Source: Saprospiraceae bacterium
GTDB lineage: Bacteria > Bacteroidota > Bacteroidia > Chitinophagales > Saprospiraceae
Direction: 5' to 3'
DNA: 64,000 nt
Assembly (NCBI GenBank): GCA_019638385.1
Contig: JAHBTW010000003.1
Coordinates: 124,001-188,000, forward strand
Positions 28,794 through 37,670 of this stretch are shown one piece after another. The number at the start of each line of letters is the position of its first letter. Positions within the stretch are counted from its first letter, which is position 1. A program made the position numbers and the translations under genes. The notes beneath the pieces were generated by a model. The model was not told where the DNA came from. It did no database searches and saw only the letters and a list, made by a program, of their open reading frames with translations.

Positions 28794-28813
28794 CGGAGCA
28801 ACACCGCTGCCTC

Positions 28814-30904
28814 ATGCGTTACTTCGCTCTGTTTTCTTTTGTGCTTTGTTTTTATCTGCTCAAAGCCCAACCCGATTCCATCCCCTCTCCTGCTCTGCCG
28901 GAGGGCAATACCGACATTCTGGAGGATTTTTTGCAAAACACCGACAGCGAAGGCGTAGCCGATTTCAATACCCTCTTTGAAAGCCTGAATGACTACCGCC
29001 GCCGACCCTTAGACCTCAACCGCGCCGACGAACAAGACCTGCGCGACCTGCGCCTGCTCAATGATGTCCAAATTGCCGGTCTGCTCTTGCACCGCCAAAT
29101 CGCCGGCGATCTCATCTCCATCTACGAACTGCAAGCCGTTGCCGGGTTCACACCCGATATCATTCGAGCCATACTGCCCTTTGTAAGCGTAGGCGGCTCA
29201 TTGGACGACTACCGGGTCTCCATCGGCGAAATGCTCCGCGAAGGAACCAATGAACTCTACCTACGTTGGGCGCGGGTGTTGGAGCCGCAACGGGGATTCT
29301 CTCCGCCTGCACAACCGGGAGAAAACCGCTACCTCGGCGATCCTAACCAATACTACCTGCGCTACCGGCACTCATACGGTACACGCCTCAGTGTAGGGCT
29401 TACCGCAGAAAAAGACCGGGGCGAGGAGTTTTTCCGGGGTAGCAATCCTTCCGGGTTCGACTTTTATTCGGCGCACATTGCGCTGCGCAACTATAACCGC
29501 ACCATCAAAGCATTGGTACTGGGCGACTACGCCGTTTCATTCGGGCAGGGGCTTATCATGCTCACCGGATTCAATTACGGCAAAACCATTTCTACCGTGG
29601 CTGTAAAGCGGGGTGGCAGAACCCTACGCCCCTATACTTCGGTAAATGAGGTGCTGTTTTTGCGAGGGGCCGCAGCGCAATTGGCGCTTCCTGCCAATCT
29701 GGAAATCACCCTCTTTGCCTCCCGCACCGGCCGCGACGGCAGCGTCATTCAAGCCGACACCTCCGATCTGGATCCGGAATTCAGAGAAATATCGGCGCTG
29801 AACCTGAGCGGTTTGCACCGAACCCCGCGCGAAATTGAGAACAAAAATGCCGTAGTGCAAACCAACGGCGGCGCCTCGCTCAAGTGGAAACGCAACAACA
29901 ATCACATCGCTTTCAATACCGTCTATACACATTTGGACAAAACCATTACCGACCGGAGCCAACTCTACGCCCGCTACTATTTTGCCGGCAATCAACTCCT
30001 CAACGCCTCCGTGGACTACGGTTTCGCTCTGCGCAACTTTCATTTCTTCGGCGAAACGGCCGTCAGTGATAACGGCGCCGTTGCCGCCCTCAACGGCTTG
30101 ATACTCGGCTTGGACCGCCGGGCCGATTTGTCCATTGTACACCGCTACTACGCCCGCGATTTCCAAACCCTTACCGGCGATGCCTTCGGCGAAAGCAGCG
30201 GCGTGCGCAACGAACATGGCATCTATATGGGAGTAGAGCTAAGGCCCGTCAACGGTTGGACCCTCAATGCGTATTTTGATACCTGGCGCCATCCCTGGCT
30301 GCGATTCAATGCGGATGCGCCTTCTTCCGGCTACGAGTATCGGCTGCGCCTCACTTACGTTATCCGCCGCAAACTCACCGCTTTTGCAGAGTTCAGACAA
30401 AAATTCAGAGAAGAGAATTTTCGCAATAACGAGACGGTATTAGATTTTCTAACCCAAACACAATTGTCGCAAGCCCGCTTTCATGTATCCAATCAGGTGT
30501 CAAAAACATTGGAGTTGCGCACCCGTTTCGACATCGGCAGTTTTGACGACGGCGCCGGAACGATGAGCCGGGGCATGAGCATCTATCAGGACGTTTTGTA
30601 TAAGCCGATTGATTCGCCTCTTTCATTCAGCACTCGCTTCGCCCTCTTCGATACCGATGGCTATGCAGTGCGCTTTTACTCTTTTGAAAGCAACTTGTTG
30701 TACAACTTTTCCATTCCGGCTTATTACAACCGAGGCTCCCGGTTTTATTTCAACGTGCGCTATCGCCCCACCCGCGCCCTGACGCTGGAGGGTCGCATCG
30801 CTCAAACGTATTGGGCCAATCAAAAAACCTTCGGCAGCGGCTTGGAAGAGATACAAGGCCCTGCCCGCAGTCAGGCGACCTTACAGATGAAATTGCAGTT
30901 TTGA
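28814..30904 (+). CDS. Outer-membrane beta-barrel protein with N-terminal ComEA-like helix-hairpin-helix motifs
   Basis: 696 residues from the ATG at 28814, where a signal peptide begins (MRYFALFSFVLCFYLLKA, cleaved before QPDS); the frame is open upstream to 28724 without support. Residues of about 55-125 contain two helix-hairpin-helix units (PLDLNRADEQDLRDLRLLND, then ISIYELQAVAGFTPDIIRAI), the pattern of periplasmic DNA-binding ComEA. The remaining 550 residues alternate aromatic-rich beta strands (YYLRYRHSYGTRLSVGL, SFGQGLIMLTGFNYGKT) and should form a large barrel ending in LQMKLQF. The combination is seen in uncharacterised Bacteroidota proteins. DNA binding or uptake is only an inference. 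Confidence 0.82.
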   Translation: MRYFALFSFVLCFYLLKAQPDSIPSPALPEGNTDILEDFLQNTDSEGVADFNTLFESLNDYRRRPLDLNRADEQDLRDLRLLNDVQIAGLLLHRQIAGDLISIYELQAVAGFTPDIIRAILPFVSVGGSLDDYRVSIGEMLREGTNELYLRWARVLEPQRGFSPPAQPGENRYLGDPNQYYLRYRHSYGTRLSVGLTAEKDRGEEFFRGSNPSGFDFYSAHIALRNYNRTIKALVLGDYAVSFGQGLIMLTGFNYGKTISTVAVKRGGRTLRPYTSVNEVLFLRGAAAQLALPANLEITLFASRTGRDGSVIQADTSDLDPEFREISALNLSGLHRTPREIENKNAVVQTNGGASLKWKRNNNHIAFNTVYTHLDKTITDRSQLYARYYFAGNQLLNASVDYGFALRNFHFFGETAVSDNGAVAALNGLILGLDRRADLSIVHRYYARDFQTLTGDAFGESSGVRNEHGIYMGVELRPVNGWTLNAYFDTWRHPWLRFNADAPSSGYEYRLRLTYVIRRKLTAFAEFRQKFREENFRNNETVLDFLTQTQLSQARFHVSNQVSKTLELRTRFDIGSFDDGAGTMSRGMSIYQDVLYKPIDSPLSFSTRFALFDTDGYAVRFYSFESNLLYNFSIPAYYNRGSRFYFNVRYRPTRALTLEGRIAQTYWANQKTFGSGLEEIQGPARSQATLQMKLQF

Positions 30905-30907
30905 GTA

Positions 30908-31873
30908 CTAAAGGTTGATCAACCAGTCTCCAATAGCAGTAAGGTGTTGGTCTATAGTTAGATTCGCAGCGTTACTCAGGTCTCCATTTTGAAGGTGCCT
31001 GAATATTTCAACAGCCATAGAATTTTCAATGGCGGCGCCAATAAAAAAGGTTTTTGGCTTTAAATCTACATTTTCAAAGCCCGATCGAATCCTGTTCAAT
31101 GCAGAACTCGCAGTTTTCCAGTGCTCATCTGCCCCGGCGGGATCAATCCCTCCTTTTAGTTCTCCCAGAGCTATGTATTTATCAGGCTGATGTATAATAG
31201 ATTGTTTTCCTACTTTCAGGTCGGATGGAAGACCCTCTAATACAGATACGTCCACATTCTTATTTACCATGGGGACATTGATATTCAATAGGAGTAATCT
31301 ATCCTTTTTTTTTTTCCAATAAAGGGCTTTAATACGCTTTTCAATACCTGTATCATCATCAGGTTTTTCTAACCACGAATTGCTATCAGAATCTTTCCAC
31401 TGATAAGCAATTCCAGTGAGATGGAAAATAGCTATCAGGGATCGAAGGAATTTTCTTTCTCCTAATACCCTCGCTAAATTTCTGGCCTTGTCGCCAAGTG
31501 CATCGCCTTTTGTTAAGAGATAACGATAAACTAACTCATCTATGAAATGCTCTCCTGCCGGCTCAAGAAAATTTTCTATTAACCCTTTAATCGCGAGCGT
31601 TCTATCTTCCTCATTCAAGTAGTTTAAGGATTTGTCTGACAACCCTGATGCCGTTAACAGACCTACTCGCAAGTCTGGCAATTTTAAAAGCTCCATCGGC
31701 TCTTTCGCTATGGACGCCAATGATTTCAATACCTTTGCTTCTTCAATATATGGTATGGCAATGTAGTTTTTCTCCAAAGCCATAGCGATAAATCCGGCGC
31801 GGGTTTCCGTTCGGGAAGTGACAAGATCCCCGGCAGATTGAATCAAGATATTTGTTGTTATTTTTTTTGCCAT
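30908..31873 (-). CDS. AvaI/BsoBI-family type II restriction endonuclease
   Basis: 321 residues from the ATG at 31873 (MAKKITTNILIQSAGDLVTS). The catalytic region NKNVDVSVLEG followed by ALGELKGGIDPAGADEHWKT is the hallmark of AvaI/BsoBI enzymes, with the Glu and Lys of the PD-ExK core in ELK. Characterised members cut at CYCGRG. The gene overlaps the end of its methyltransferase by 16 bp. An uninterrupted run of 11 A residues (plus-strand T11 at 31305-31315) encodes the KKKK in YWKKKKDRL, a slippage-prone tract. The gene is visibly AT-richer than its neighbours, consistent with horizontal transfer. Confidence 0.88.
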   Translation of the reverse strand: MAKKITTNILIQSAGDLVTSRTETRAGFIAMALEKNYIAIPYIEEAKVLKSLASIAKEPMELLKLPDLRVGLLTASGLSDKSLNYLNEEDRTLAIKGLIENFLEPAGEHFIDELVYRYLLTKGDALGDKARNLARVLGERKFLRSLIAIFHLTGIAYQWKDSDSNSWLEKPDDDTGIEKRIKALYWKKKKDRLLLLNINVPMVNKNVDVSVLEGLPSDLKVGKQSIIHQPDKYIALGELKGGIDPAGADEHWKTASSALNRIRSGFENVDLKPKTFFIGAAIENSMAVEIFRHLQNGDLSNAANLTIDQHLTAIGDWLINL

Positions 31874-33290
31874 AGGTAAACGCATTTGCGAACTTCTGTG
31901 CGTCCGTAATGGCCCATCTGCTGGCTGCTATTGCCTTTCCCTTTGGGCAAAACGAAAATTTTGTTAATGTTAAATCCGAAACACTCCGCGAACTCAGACA
32001 AGATCAGATCCACCGGAATTTCTTCACCTCCGTATCGCACATTGTCATTGACCATTACACAATAGCCCCCGCTTTTTGTAATCCGGGCCATCTCGTAAAT
32101 GACAAAACACATTTCCAGAAAGTAATTTTTCACCATTCTCGGAATATTACCATTATTGAGCTTTTCTTGCTTGTTGAGTAATTCTAAAACTGAATTCACT
32201 TCTGTCATCGCTGCCGATTTACTATATGCAGCGATAACTTCTTTAAAGGATTTCGATCCACCCCGATTAGCATAGAATGCCTCTAAATTGTCCACTTTTT
32301 CTTTGTTCTCCACAGTACATGAAAGCATCGCTTGCCGAAGGCTCCTTACCTGATCGCTATCTTGTCCCAAAAAACTAGCTCTAAGGCATAGGTGCGAGTA
32401 TAATCATAACGATTGCAATAAGGCGGAGACGTAACAATGAAATCGAAAGCGTCACTCTCTAACTTCGGCAACTCTTCCAAACAGGAACCCTCTATAATAC
32501 TAACAGGATTTTGCTCAATAGTGCTATGCCGGTTTGAATCGAGTTGCTCAAACAAATTGATAGATTGCCCGGGTAAAAGATCAACTAATATCTGGTTCAG
32601 TTTGTGTTTAAGCGCCTCTTCAAAAGTCAGTATTTTGCCTTTATCAAAGGGCTTGCCTGAAAGTTCTCTGTTGGAGCGATAATCCCACCGCAAATATTGC
32701 CCATCTTTTCTGGTATAGCTAATATCTTCCAACACAGCAAATGCGGCAAAGCGCATTACTGTCTGGATTTTTTCATCTTCAATAGTCGCACAAAAAGCTA
32801 AGAACTTATTCAACTGTCGTTCCGTCTCATCCGGGAAAGCGTCTTTTGTGATGGTTATGTGCTTAATATGATTTACATAGTGCTCAATTTGAGATATTTC
32901 AGTCCAGGTTTTTTTTACAATGCGGCGAAGTTTGTCTGTATCTATTCCATTCAGAGCCTCCCTTGCCTGCATAACAAAAGCGCCTACAGGCAAAAGTTCT
33001 ATTCCCAAAGACTGCCAGCCGAGTTCCTGTCCGGCAAAGAGCGTAGTACCCGCGCCTGCGAAAGGATCTAAAAGCCTGCCCGGCTTATTACCATATTCGC
33101 CAAGAAAGTACTTTACCAATGCAGAGGAAAAACCTTCTTTATATTTGAACCACCGATAAATCGGCTCATCCTTATTGGCTTGAAAGCTCACAACCTTACG
33201 GCTAAGATGATTCGCCGTTTCCATCTTGGACGCCATACGATCATACAGCAGTTGGCGCGCGGAGGGGATTAATGTGGATGATTGCGTCAT
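31858..33290 (-). pseudogene. DNA (N4-cytosine) methyltransferase of the AvaI-type system, split by a frameshift
   Basis: Two overlapping frames together make one methyltransferase of about 475 residues. The first (33290-32346) contains motif I (LLDPFAGAGTTLFAGQELGW) and motif IV (TSPPYCNRYDYTRTYALEL), then ends IAIR. The second (from 32370) continues QDSDQVRSLRQAML to the natural end. The frames join at a T6 run on the coding strand (plus-strand A6 at 32369-32374). With seven T the sequence reads ELVFLGQDSDQ without a break. The TSPPY motif indicates amino (N4-cytosine or N6-adenine) methylation; pairing with an AvaI-like nuclease favours N4-cytosine. A broken protective methyltransferase beside an intact nuclease would be lethal, so a base-call error, slippage or phase variation should be considered. 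Confidence 0.82.
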
Positions 33291-33352
33291 GTTTATAATT
33301 TCATGTCAATTGACTCAATTAGCTAGCCGGCTCGGTCCAACCCATTAGCAGC

Positions 33353-36300
33353 CTACTCTCCCCCATCGTTTTCGATTCCATCGTCCCTCACATCATCCTC
33401 TCCGCAGCCCGAAGGCTTCTCCGCTGTGATATAGAGGTCTATTTGCCGACCGGGGGGGAGAACGCCGCCGGGGGTGAAAGCCGGTTCCTGTTTCCACACA
33501 TAGAAATTGTCGCGGCCTTCCCCGTCTCCGTAGAGGGTGCCGATGTTGAGGTTGAAAGAAGTGATGATGAAGAAGGCTTCCTCGTAGGTTTTGCATACCA
33601 AATCGGGAATGGCCACCATGCCGGTGAGTCGCTCGGTGACGACAAATTCCAGGGTGGCGCCCATCGGCACTTTCATGCCGTTCTTCACGTCGCGCTCGGT
33701 ATATTTTTCCCCTTCATAAAAGAAATGAAGGATGGTGTTTTCCTCCTGTTTGGCATCAAACTGACGCTCCCGCACGGTTGCTTTTATATTCGCCCATGCC
33801 AATTTGCGGGCGTATTGATCGTAGTTGTAACTCCCCACCATATCGGGCAGCGACACCATGTCGGCGGTAGATTTGGTGATGGTGAGGTATATGCGGCGGC
33901 GCTCTTTCACGCGGCTGAAAGGACGCGGAGTTTGGTCGAGCACCACATTAAAGGGTTGATCTACTTTAAAAATGGAATCCGTAACCACTACCACAAAATT
34001 GCGGCTGCGGGCTTTCGATTTGGCCTCCTCCAAAGTCAACCCAATATAATCGTGTACTTGCAGCGATTCGCTGTGCCGGGTATAGAGGCGCAGCAACAAC
34101 TGGGTAATTGAAAAAGCAATCAGCACAAAAATGCCTATTGCCAGCAGGTTGCGCAAAAAGATACCGGACCGTAAAAATTGTGCCATAAGACTTAGATAAT
34201 AACTAAAAACCCTTCCGGCGCTACCCTCCAATGCCGGCGCTTCCGGTCGCTCGGTTTGCCAGGAGCCGGGTTCACCGGCATAGCTCACCTGCCGGCTCCG
34301 AACGCCCTCCCCGAAGTAGCCGCTTTCGGCTTCTCCCGCCGGCTTAGCCGTAGGCATGGGCAGCACATCGGGTTCGACGGCGGGCGGCGGTACGGCAAGG
34401 GATTGTTGAGCAATTTTCTCCGTCAGGGCCTTCCGCTGAAAAGCAAACGTGAGGATGCGATCAATAAAATCATACGGTTTGTACCCATTGATGGCCGCTT
34501 GGTGAAAGATGCAGGTAGCCGGTGTCATACCGGGCAGGGAGTTTACTTCAATGATGATGGTTTCGACGCGGCCGTCGTCGAAGATGCGCACGAAAGCGTC
34601 AATGCGGGCATAGCCTTGCACGTCCAATATGCGGGCGGCGCGTTCGAGATCGGCCTTCACCTGCCGGGCAATTTTGCGATATCCCTCCGCATCCGGCGAA
34701 AAGCGCGCCGGGGTGATGTTCTGCCCTTCGCCGGCAAGGAATTTCTCCTCCAGCGACAGCACCTCTCCGCCTGCCAGCGCCTCGGATGGTTCAAACACCT
34801 CATACTGCACGGCGCCGTCAGCCGAGGTGTGCGTGAGAATCCCTCCGGTAATTTCCAAAAAATGCGCTGCATTCTGCTCCGTCACAAGCGCCTCAAACAA
34901 AATCTGTTGCTTGCGCGGAAATTCCTCCTTGGCTTTGAGTCGCAATACGCGGCGCGCCTCCTGACTTTCCTGCCCTTCCGGGCGAAACATCATGCGCGTG
35001 AATGCCTCCAACTGTGCGCGGTTGTTGAGCACCTTTACGGCCGAGGAGCAACCGTCGTCCACCGGCTTGGCAATAAACGGATAGTTGAGTAAGCTCTCCG
35101 CCCGGCGGTAGAAAGCCTCCGCATCGGCGTCATAGTCGGAGCGGTTGACGAGCAATTGCTCCGTAACTTTAAAGCCGTTGCGCTTGAGCGTTTGCAAAGT
35201 GTGATACTTGTCTATTGTAATGGCGGATGACACCGCGTCGGAGCCGTTGTAGGGGATGCCTCTCCGTTCGAGTTCTTTTTGCAATTGGCCGTCCTCGCCG
35301 GGGCGGCCGTGAATGGCAATGAATACCCCGTCGGCAATGCGCTCAATGTCGTCGAGGCTGAGCGCTACCGGCTCAAACACCACTCCCTGCGAAGCGTATT
35401 TGGCCGTGAGGTCTGCACATTGTTCTTTGATGGCCTCAATGACCGGATGCGGATGCCAGGAGCGTATTTTGTCGCGGATGTCGTCGGCATTGTCTTTGAG
35501 CAGGAGGTTGACGGGCAATTGGTAAAAATCATAGTTGTGCTCATCTCCCGCCAGAAAAACCGGGATGGGTTCGTATTTGTCAGAACTGGCGAGTTTTTCA
35601 AACACATTGCGACCGCTCTCTACCGAGATATGCCGCTCAAAAGAGTAACCGCCGAGGATGACCGCTATTCTGCTTTTTTGTGCAGACTCTACCTTCAAAC
35701 CCTCAATGGCTCCATCCAAACGCGACATCAATTCACCGTAAGCCTCGCGTTCCGGGTGTTCCGCAATGCGCTCCTGCAAAGAAGTGCGCACGATATAGGT
35801 AAGAAACTGCGAAGGATTCAGCCCGATTTCTGCCGCTTGATGGAAAAAGAAGGAAGAGGGCATCATGCCCGAAGTCGTATTGGGGTCGTTGAGGAAGATG
35901 CGTCCTTCATCGGTGATGAAACCGTCTATGCGGGCATACACACCGAAACCGAGTACATGAAAAAGCCGCTCGCATTCGCTGCGAATGGCGTTGATCTGTT
36001 CGTCGGGCAGGCGAATGGGCGTTTCCTTGCGCGACATGCCGGGCATGTATTTGGAGCGGTAATCGAACACCTCGCTGCCTTTCACAATCTCTGTGGGCGG
36101 CAGGGCTACCGCCGAACCGTCTTCTTTGCGAATGACAATGCAGGAAAACTCCCGACCGTGAATGAACTCCTCTACAATGACTGCCCGCTCATCGAGGGCG
36201 CTTTCGAGCACAAAAACCGCTTCAGAACCGGGTAATGCTTTGCGCGCCAGCGTATCTAAATGCGCCAGCAAACTTTCGGGGTGATACACCAATGCGGAAT

Positions 36301-37129
36301 GGCCTTCAAAAGTGACCGTCATGGGAAAGCCCAGCCCGTCGCGGATGTCGGTGAGCAGGCGCAGGTAGTCCACCTTTTCAAACTTGCTGTTGCCGCGCCA
36401 GGCTTGCACCGGTATGATTTCGCGAAAAAAAGCACGGTTGAGCGCATCGTGAAAAGCCTCCTCGTTGCCCGGCGCTTCCACGATGGAAACACCGATGGAG
36501 GAACCCTGATTGGCCGGACGCACCACCAACGGAAAGCCGATGGTGTCGGCGGCCCTGCGAAAGAAAGCATCGGCAGCGTTGTCGGCGGTCCATTCCTCGC
36601 GGGAAATGGAAAAAACCCCGGCCGCATCGAAGCCGTGTTGCGGCATCAGCTCTTTTTGCAGGGCTTTGTCCATGCCGGTTTCGGAAGCGTGAATTCCGCT
36701 GCCGGTGTAGGGAATGGCGAGATCGTCGAGTTGGCGTTGTATCTGACCGTCCTCTCCGTATTCGCCATGCAGGGCGAGGAAGGCGACGTCTATGAGTTGG
36801 GGAAGTTCTTCGAGTGCAATCCGCCGGCCGACCTTTGCAATAAGCGCGTCTAATTCCTCTTCGTGCAAATCGCCGAGGCTTTCAATATATACCTGAAATT
36901 CGTTGGGCGATTCGGGCAGAAACTCCACCGGCGGGTAAAAATCGCGGATGGTGCCTTTATATATATAAGGCCATTCCAACAAGATGAAATTGCGCCGGCT
37001 GTCAATAAAAACGGGTATCGGCTCAAAGAGGGTTTTGTTGAGATTGTCATAAACGGTGCGCCCGCCGGCAAAGGAAATTTCGCGTTCGCGGGAAGGGCCT
37101 CCGAAAAATATACCGACTTTGATTTTCAT
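33353..37129 (-). CDS. Tandem D-alanine-D-alanine ligase fused to a membrane helix and PASTA domains
   Basis: 1258 residues from the ATG at 37129 (MKIKVGIFFGGPSREREISF); 35 further open codons upstream lack support. Module 1 (about 1-470) is an ATP-grasp Ddl with LHGEYGEDGQIQ, NQGSSIGVSI and LNDPNTTSGMMPSSFF; the usual EVN(T/S)xPGM is altered to NDPNTTSGM. Module 2 (about 485-900) repeats it with HGRPGEDGQLQ and the canonical EVNSLPGMTPATC. A proline-rich linker, one membrane helix (about 993-1012, NLLAIGIFVLIAFSITQLLL) and three PASTA-like repeats (about 1020-1240, including MVSLPDMVG and MVAIPDLVC) follow. Ddl makes the D-Ala-D-Ala end of peptidoglycan precursors, and PASTA domains bind peptidoglycan or muropeptides. 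A cytoplasmic ligase tethered to a periplasmic sensor is inferred. Confidence 0.88.
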   Translation of the reverse strand: MKIKVGIFFGGPSREREISFAGGRTVYDNLNKTLFEPIPVFIDSRRNFILLEWPYIYKGTIRDFYPPVEFLPESPNEFQVYIESLGDLHEEELDALIAKVGRRIALEELPQLIDVAFLALHGEYGEDGQIQRQLDDLAIPYTGSGIHASETGMDKALQKELMPQHGFDAAGVFSISREEWTADNAADAFFRRAADTIGFPLVVRPANQGSSIGVSIVEAPGNEEAFHDALNRAFFREIIPVQAWRGNSKFEKVDYLRLLTDIRDGLGFPMTVTFEGHSALVYHPESLLAHLDTLARKALPGSEAVFVLESALDERAVIVEEFIHGREFSCIVIRKEDGSAVALPPTEIVKGSEVFDYRSKYMPGMSRKETPIRLPDEQINAIRSECERLFHVLGFGVYARIDGFITDEGRIFLNDPNTTSGMMPSSFFFHQAAEIGLNPSQFLTYIVRTSLQERIAEHPEREAYGELMSRLDGAIEGLKVESAQKSRIAVILGGYSFERHISVESGRNVFEKLASSDKYEPIPVFLAGDEHNYDFYQLPVNLLLKDNADDIRDKIRSWHPHPVIEAIKEQCADLTAKYASQGVVFEPVALSLDDIERIADGVFIAIHGRPGEDGQLQKELERRGIPYNGSDAVSSAITIDKYHTLQTLKRNGFKVTEQLLVNRSDYDADAEAFYRRAESLLNYPFIAKPVDDGCSSAVKVLNNRAQLEAFTRMMFRPEGQESQEARRVLRLKAKEEFPRKQQILFEALVTEQNAAHFLEITGGILTHTSADGAVQYEVFEPSEALAGGEVLSLEEKFLAGEGQNITPARFSPDAEGYRKIARQVKADLERAARILDVQGYARIDAFVRIFDDGRVETIIIEVNSLPGMTPATCIFHQAAINGYKPYDFIDRILTFAFQRKALTEKIAQQSLAVPPPAVEPDVLPMPTAKPAGEAESGYFGEGVRSRQVSYAGEPGSWQTERPEAPALEGSAGRVFSYYLSLMAQFLRSGIFLRNLLAIGIFVLIAFSITQLLLRLYTRHSESLQVHDYIGLTLEEAKSKARSRNFVVVVTDSIFKVDQPFNVVLDQTPRPFSRVKERRRIYLTITKSTADMVSLPDMVGSYNYDQYARKLAWANIKATVRERQFDAKQEENTILHFFYEGEKYTERDVKNGMKVPMGATLEFVVTERLTGMVAIPDLVCKTYEEAFFIITSFNLNIGTLYGDGEGRDNFYVWKQEPAFTPGGVLPPGRQIDLYITAEKPSGCGEDDVRDDGIENDGGE

Positions 37130-37159
37130 GGTATGTGCTTGGCTGCTGGTTTGGATGGG

Positions 37160-37167
37160 CAAAAGTA
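37160..37167 (-). promoter_or_regulatory. Candidate -7 element for the Ddl-PASTA gene
   Basis: The minus strand reads TACTTTTG, a perfect TAnnTTTG, 30 bp before the ATG at 37129. No clear TTG is found at the -33 position, so this is tentative. Confidence 0.4.
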
Positions 37168-37198
37168 GGACTATTCCGGCACTTTTTTCAGACGGGTA

Positions 37199-37227
37199 TT
37201 GACTTTGCCGGATGGCGCTTAACTTTG
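37199..37227 (+). promoter_or_regulatory. Promoter for the small membrane protein gene, near-leaderless
   Basis: TTG at 37199, 18 nt, then a perfect TAACTTTG at 37220-37227. The ATG at 37233 lies 5 bp further, so the transcript would start at or next to the start codon. Confidence 0.5.
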
Positions 37228-37232
37228 CTGCC

Positions 37233-37604
37233 ATGAACCCTCAAAAGCTATTTTTAACGGACAGCCTGGGAGCGCTGCTCTCCGCAATCATGCTGGGTCT
37301 GGTGCTGCCCCGGTTGGAAAGTATTTTTGGAATGCCGCAACTGGTATTGTATTGGTTGGCTTCCATCGCCGGCATATTTTTTATCCATTCATTGCTGTGT
37401 TTTTTGAGAAAACCGGCCAACTGGAGGCCCAGTCTGAGGATCATCGCCCTGGCAAACCTCTCATATTGCTGCCTTACCGTCGGTCTGATCATTTATTGGT
37501 TTCCAATGCTGACGGTTTTAGGCTTGGCGTATTTCGCACTTGAAATCATTGTTGTAATGCTTCTGTCGCTAATGGAATTGAAAGCTGCCCGTGTTTATAA
37601 ATAA
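37233..37604 (+). CDS. Small four-helix membrane protein of unknown function
   Basis: 123 residues from the ATG at 37233 (MNPQKLFLTDSLGALLSAIM). Four hydrophobic segments are visible: about residues 10-30, 42-58, 72-92 and 97-115, with basic residues in the second loop (RKPANWRPSLR). This suggests a small integral inner-membrane protein. I do not recognise the family beyond a generic Bacteroidota membrane protein. It is divergent from the Ddl-PASTA gene and 66 bp upstream of the thiolase gene. Confidence 0.7.
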   Translation: MNPQKLFLTDSLGALLSAIMLGLVLPRLESIFGMPQLVLYWLASIAGIFFIHSLLCFLRKPANWRPSLRIIALANLSYCCLTVGLIIYWFPMLTVLGLAYFALEIIVVMLLSLMELKAARVYK

Positions 37605-37670
37605 ATTCTCCATATTTGCGCAACCAAAGCCCGACGCCGGGCGTCTTATTCGTTCCAATAAAACACTGAC

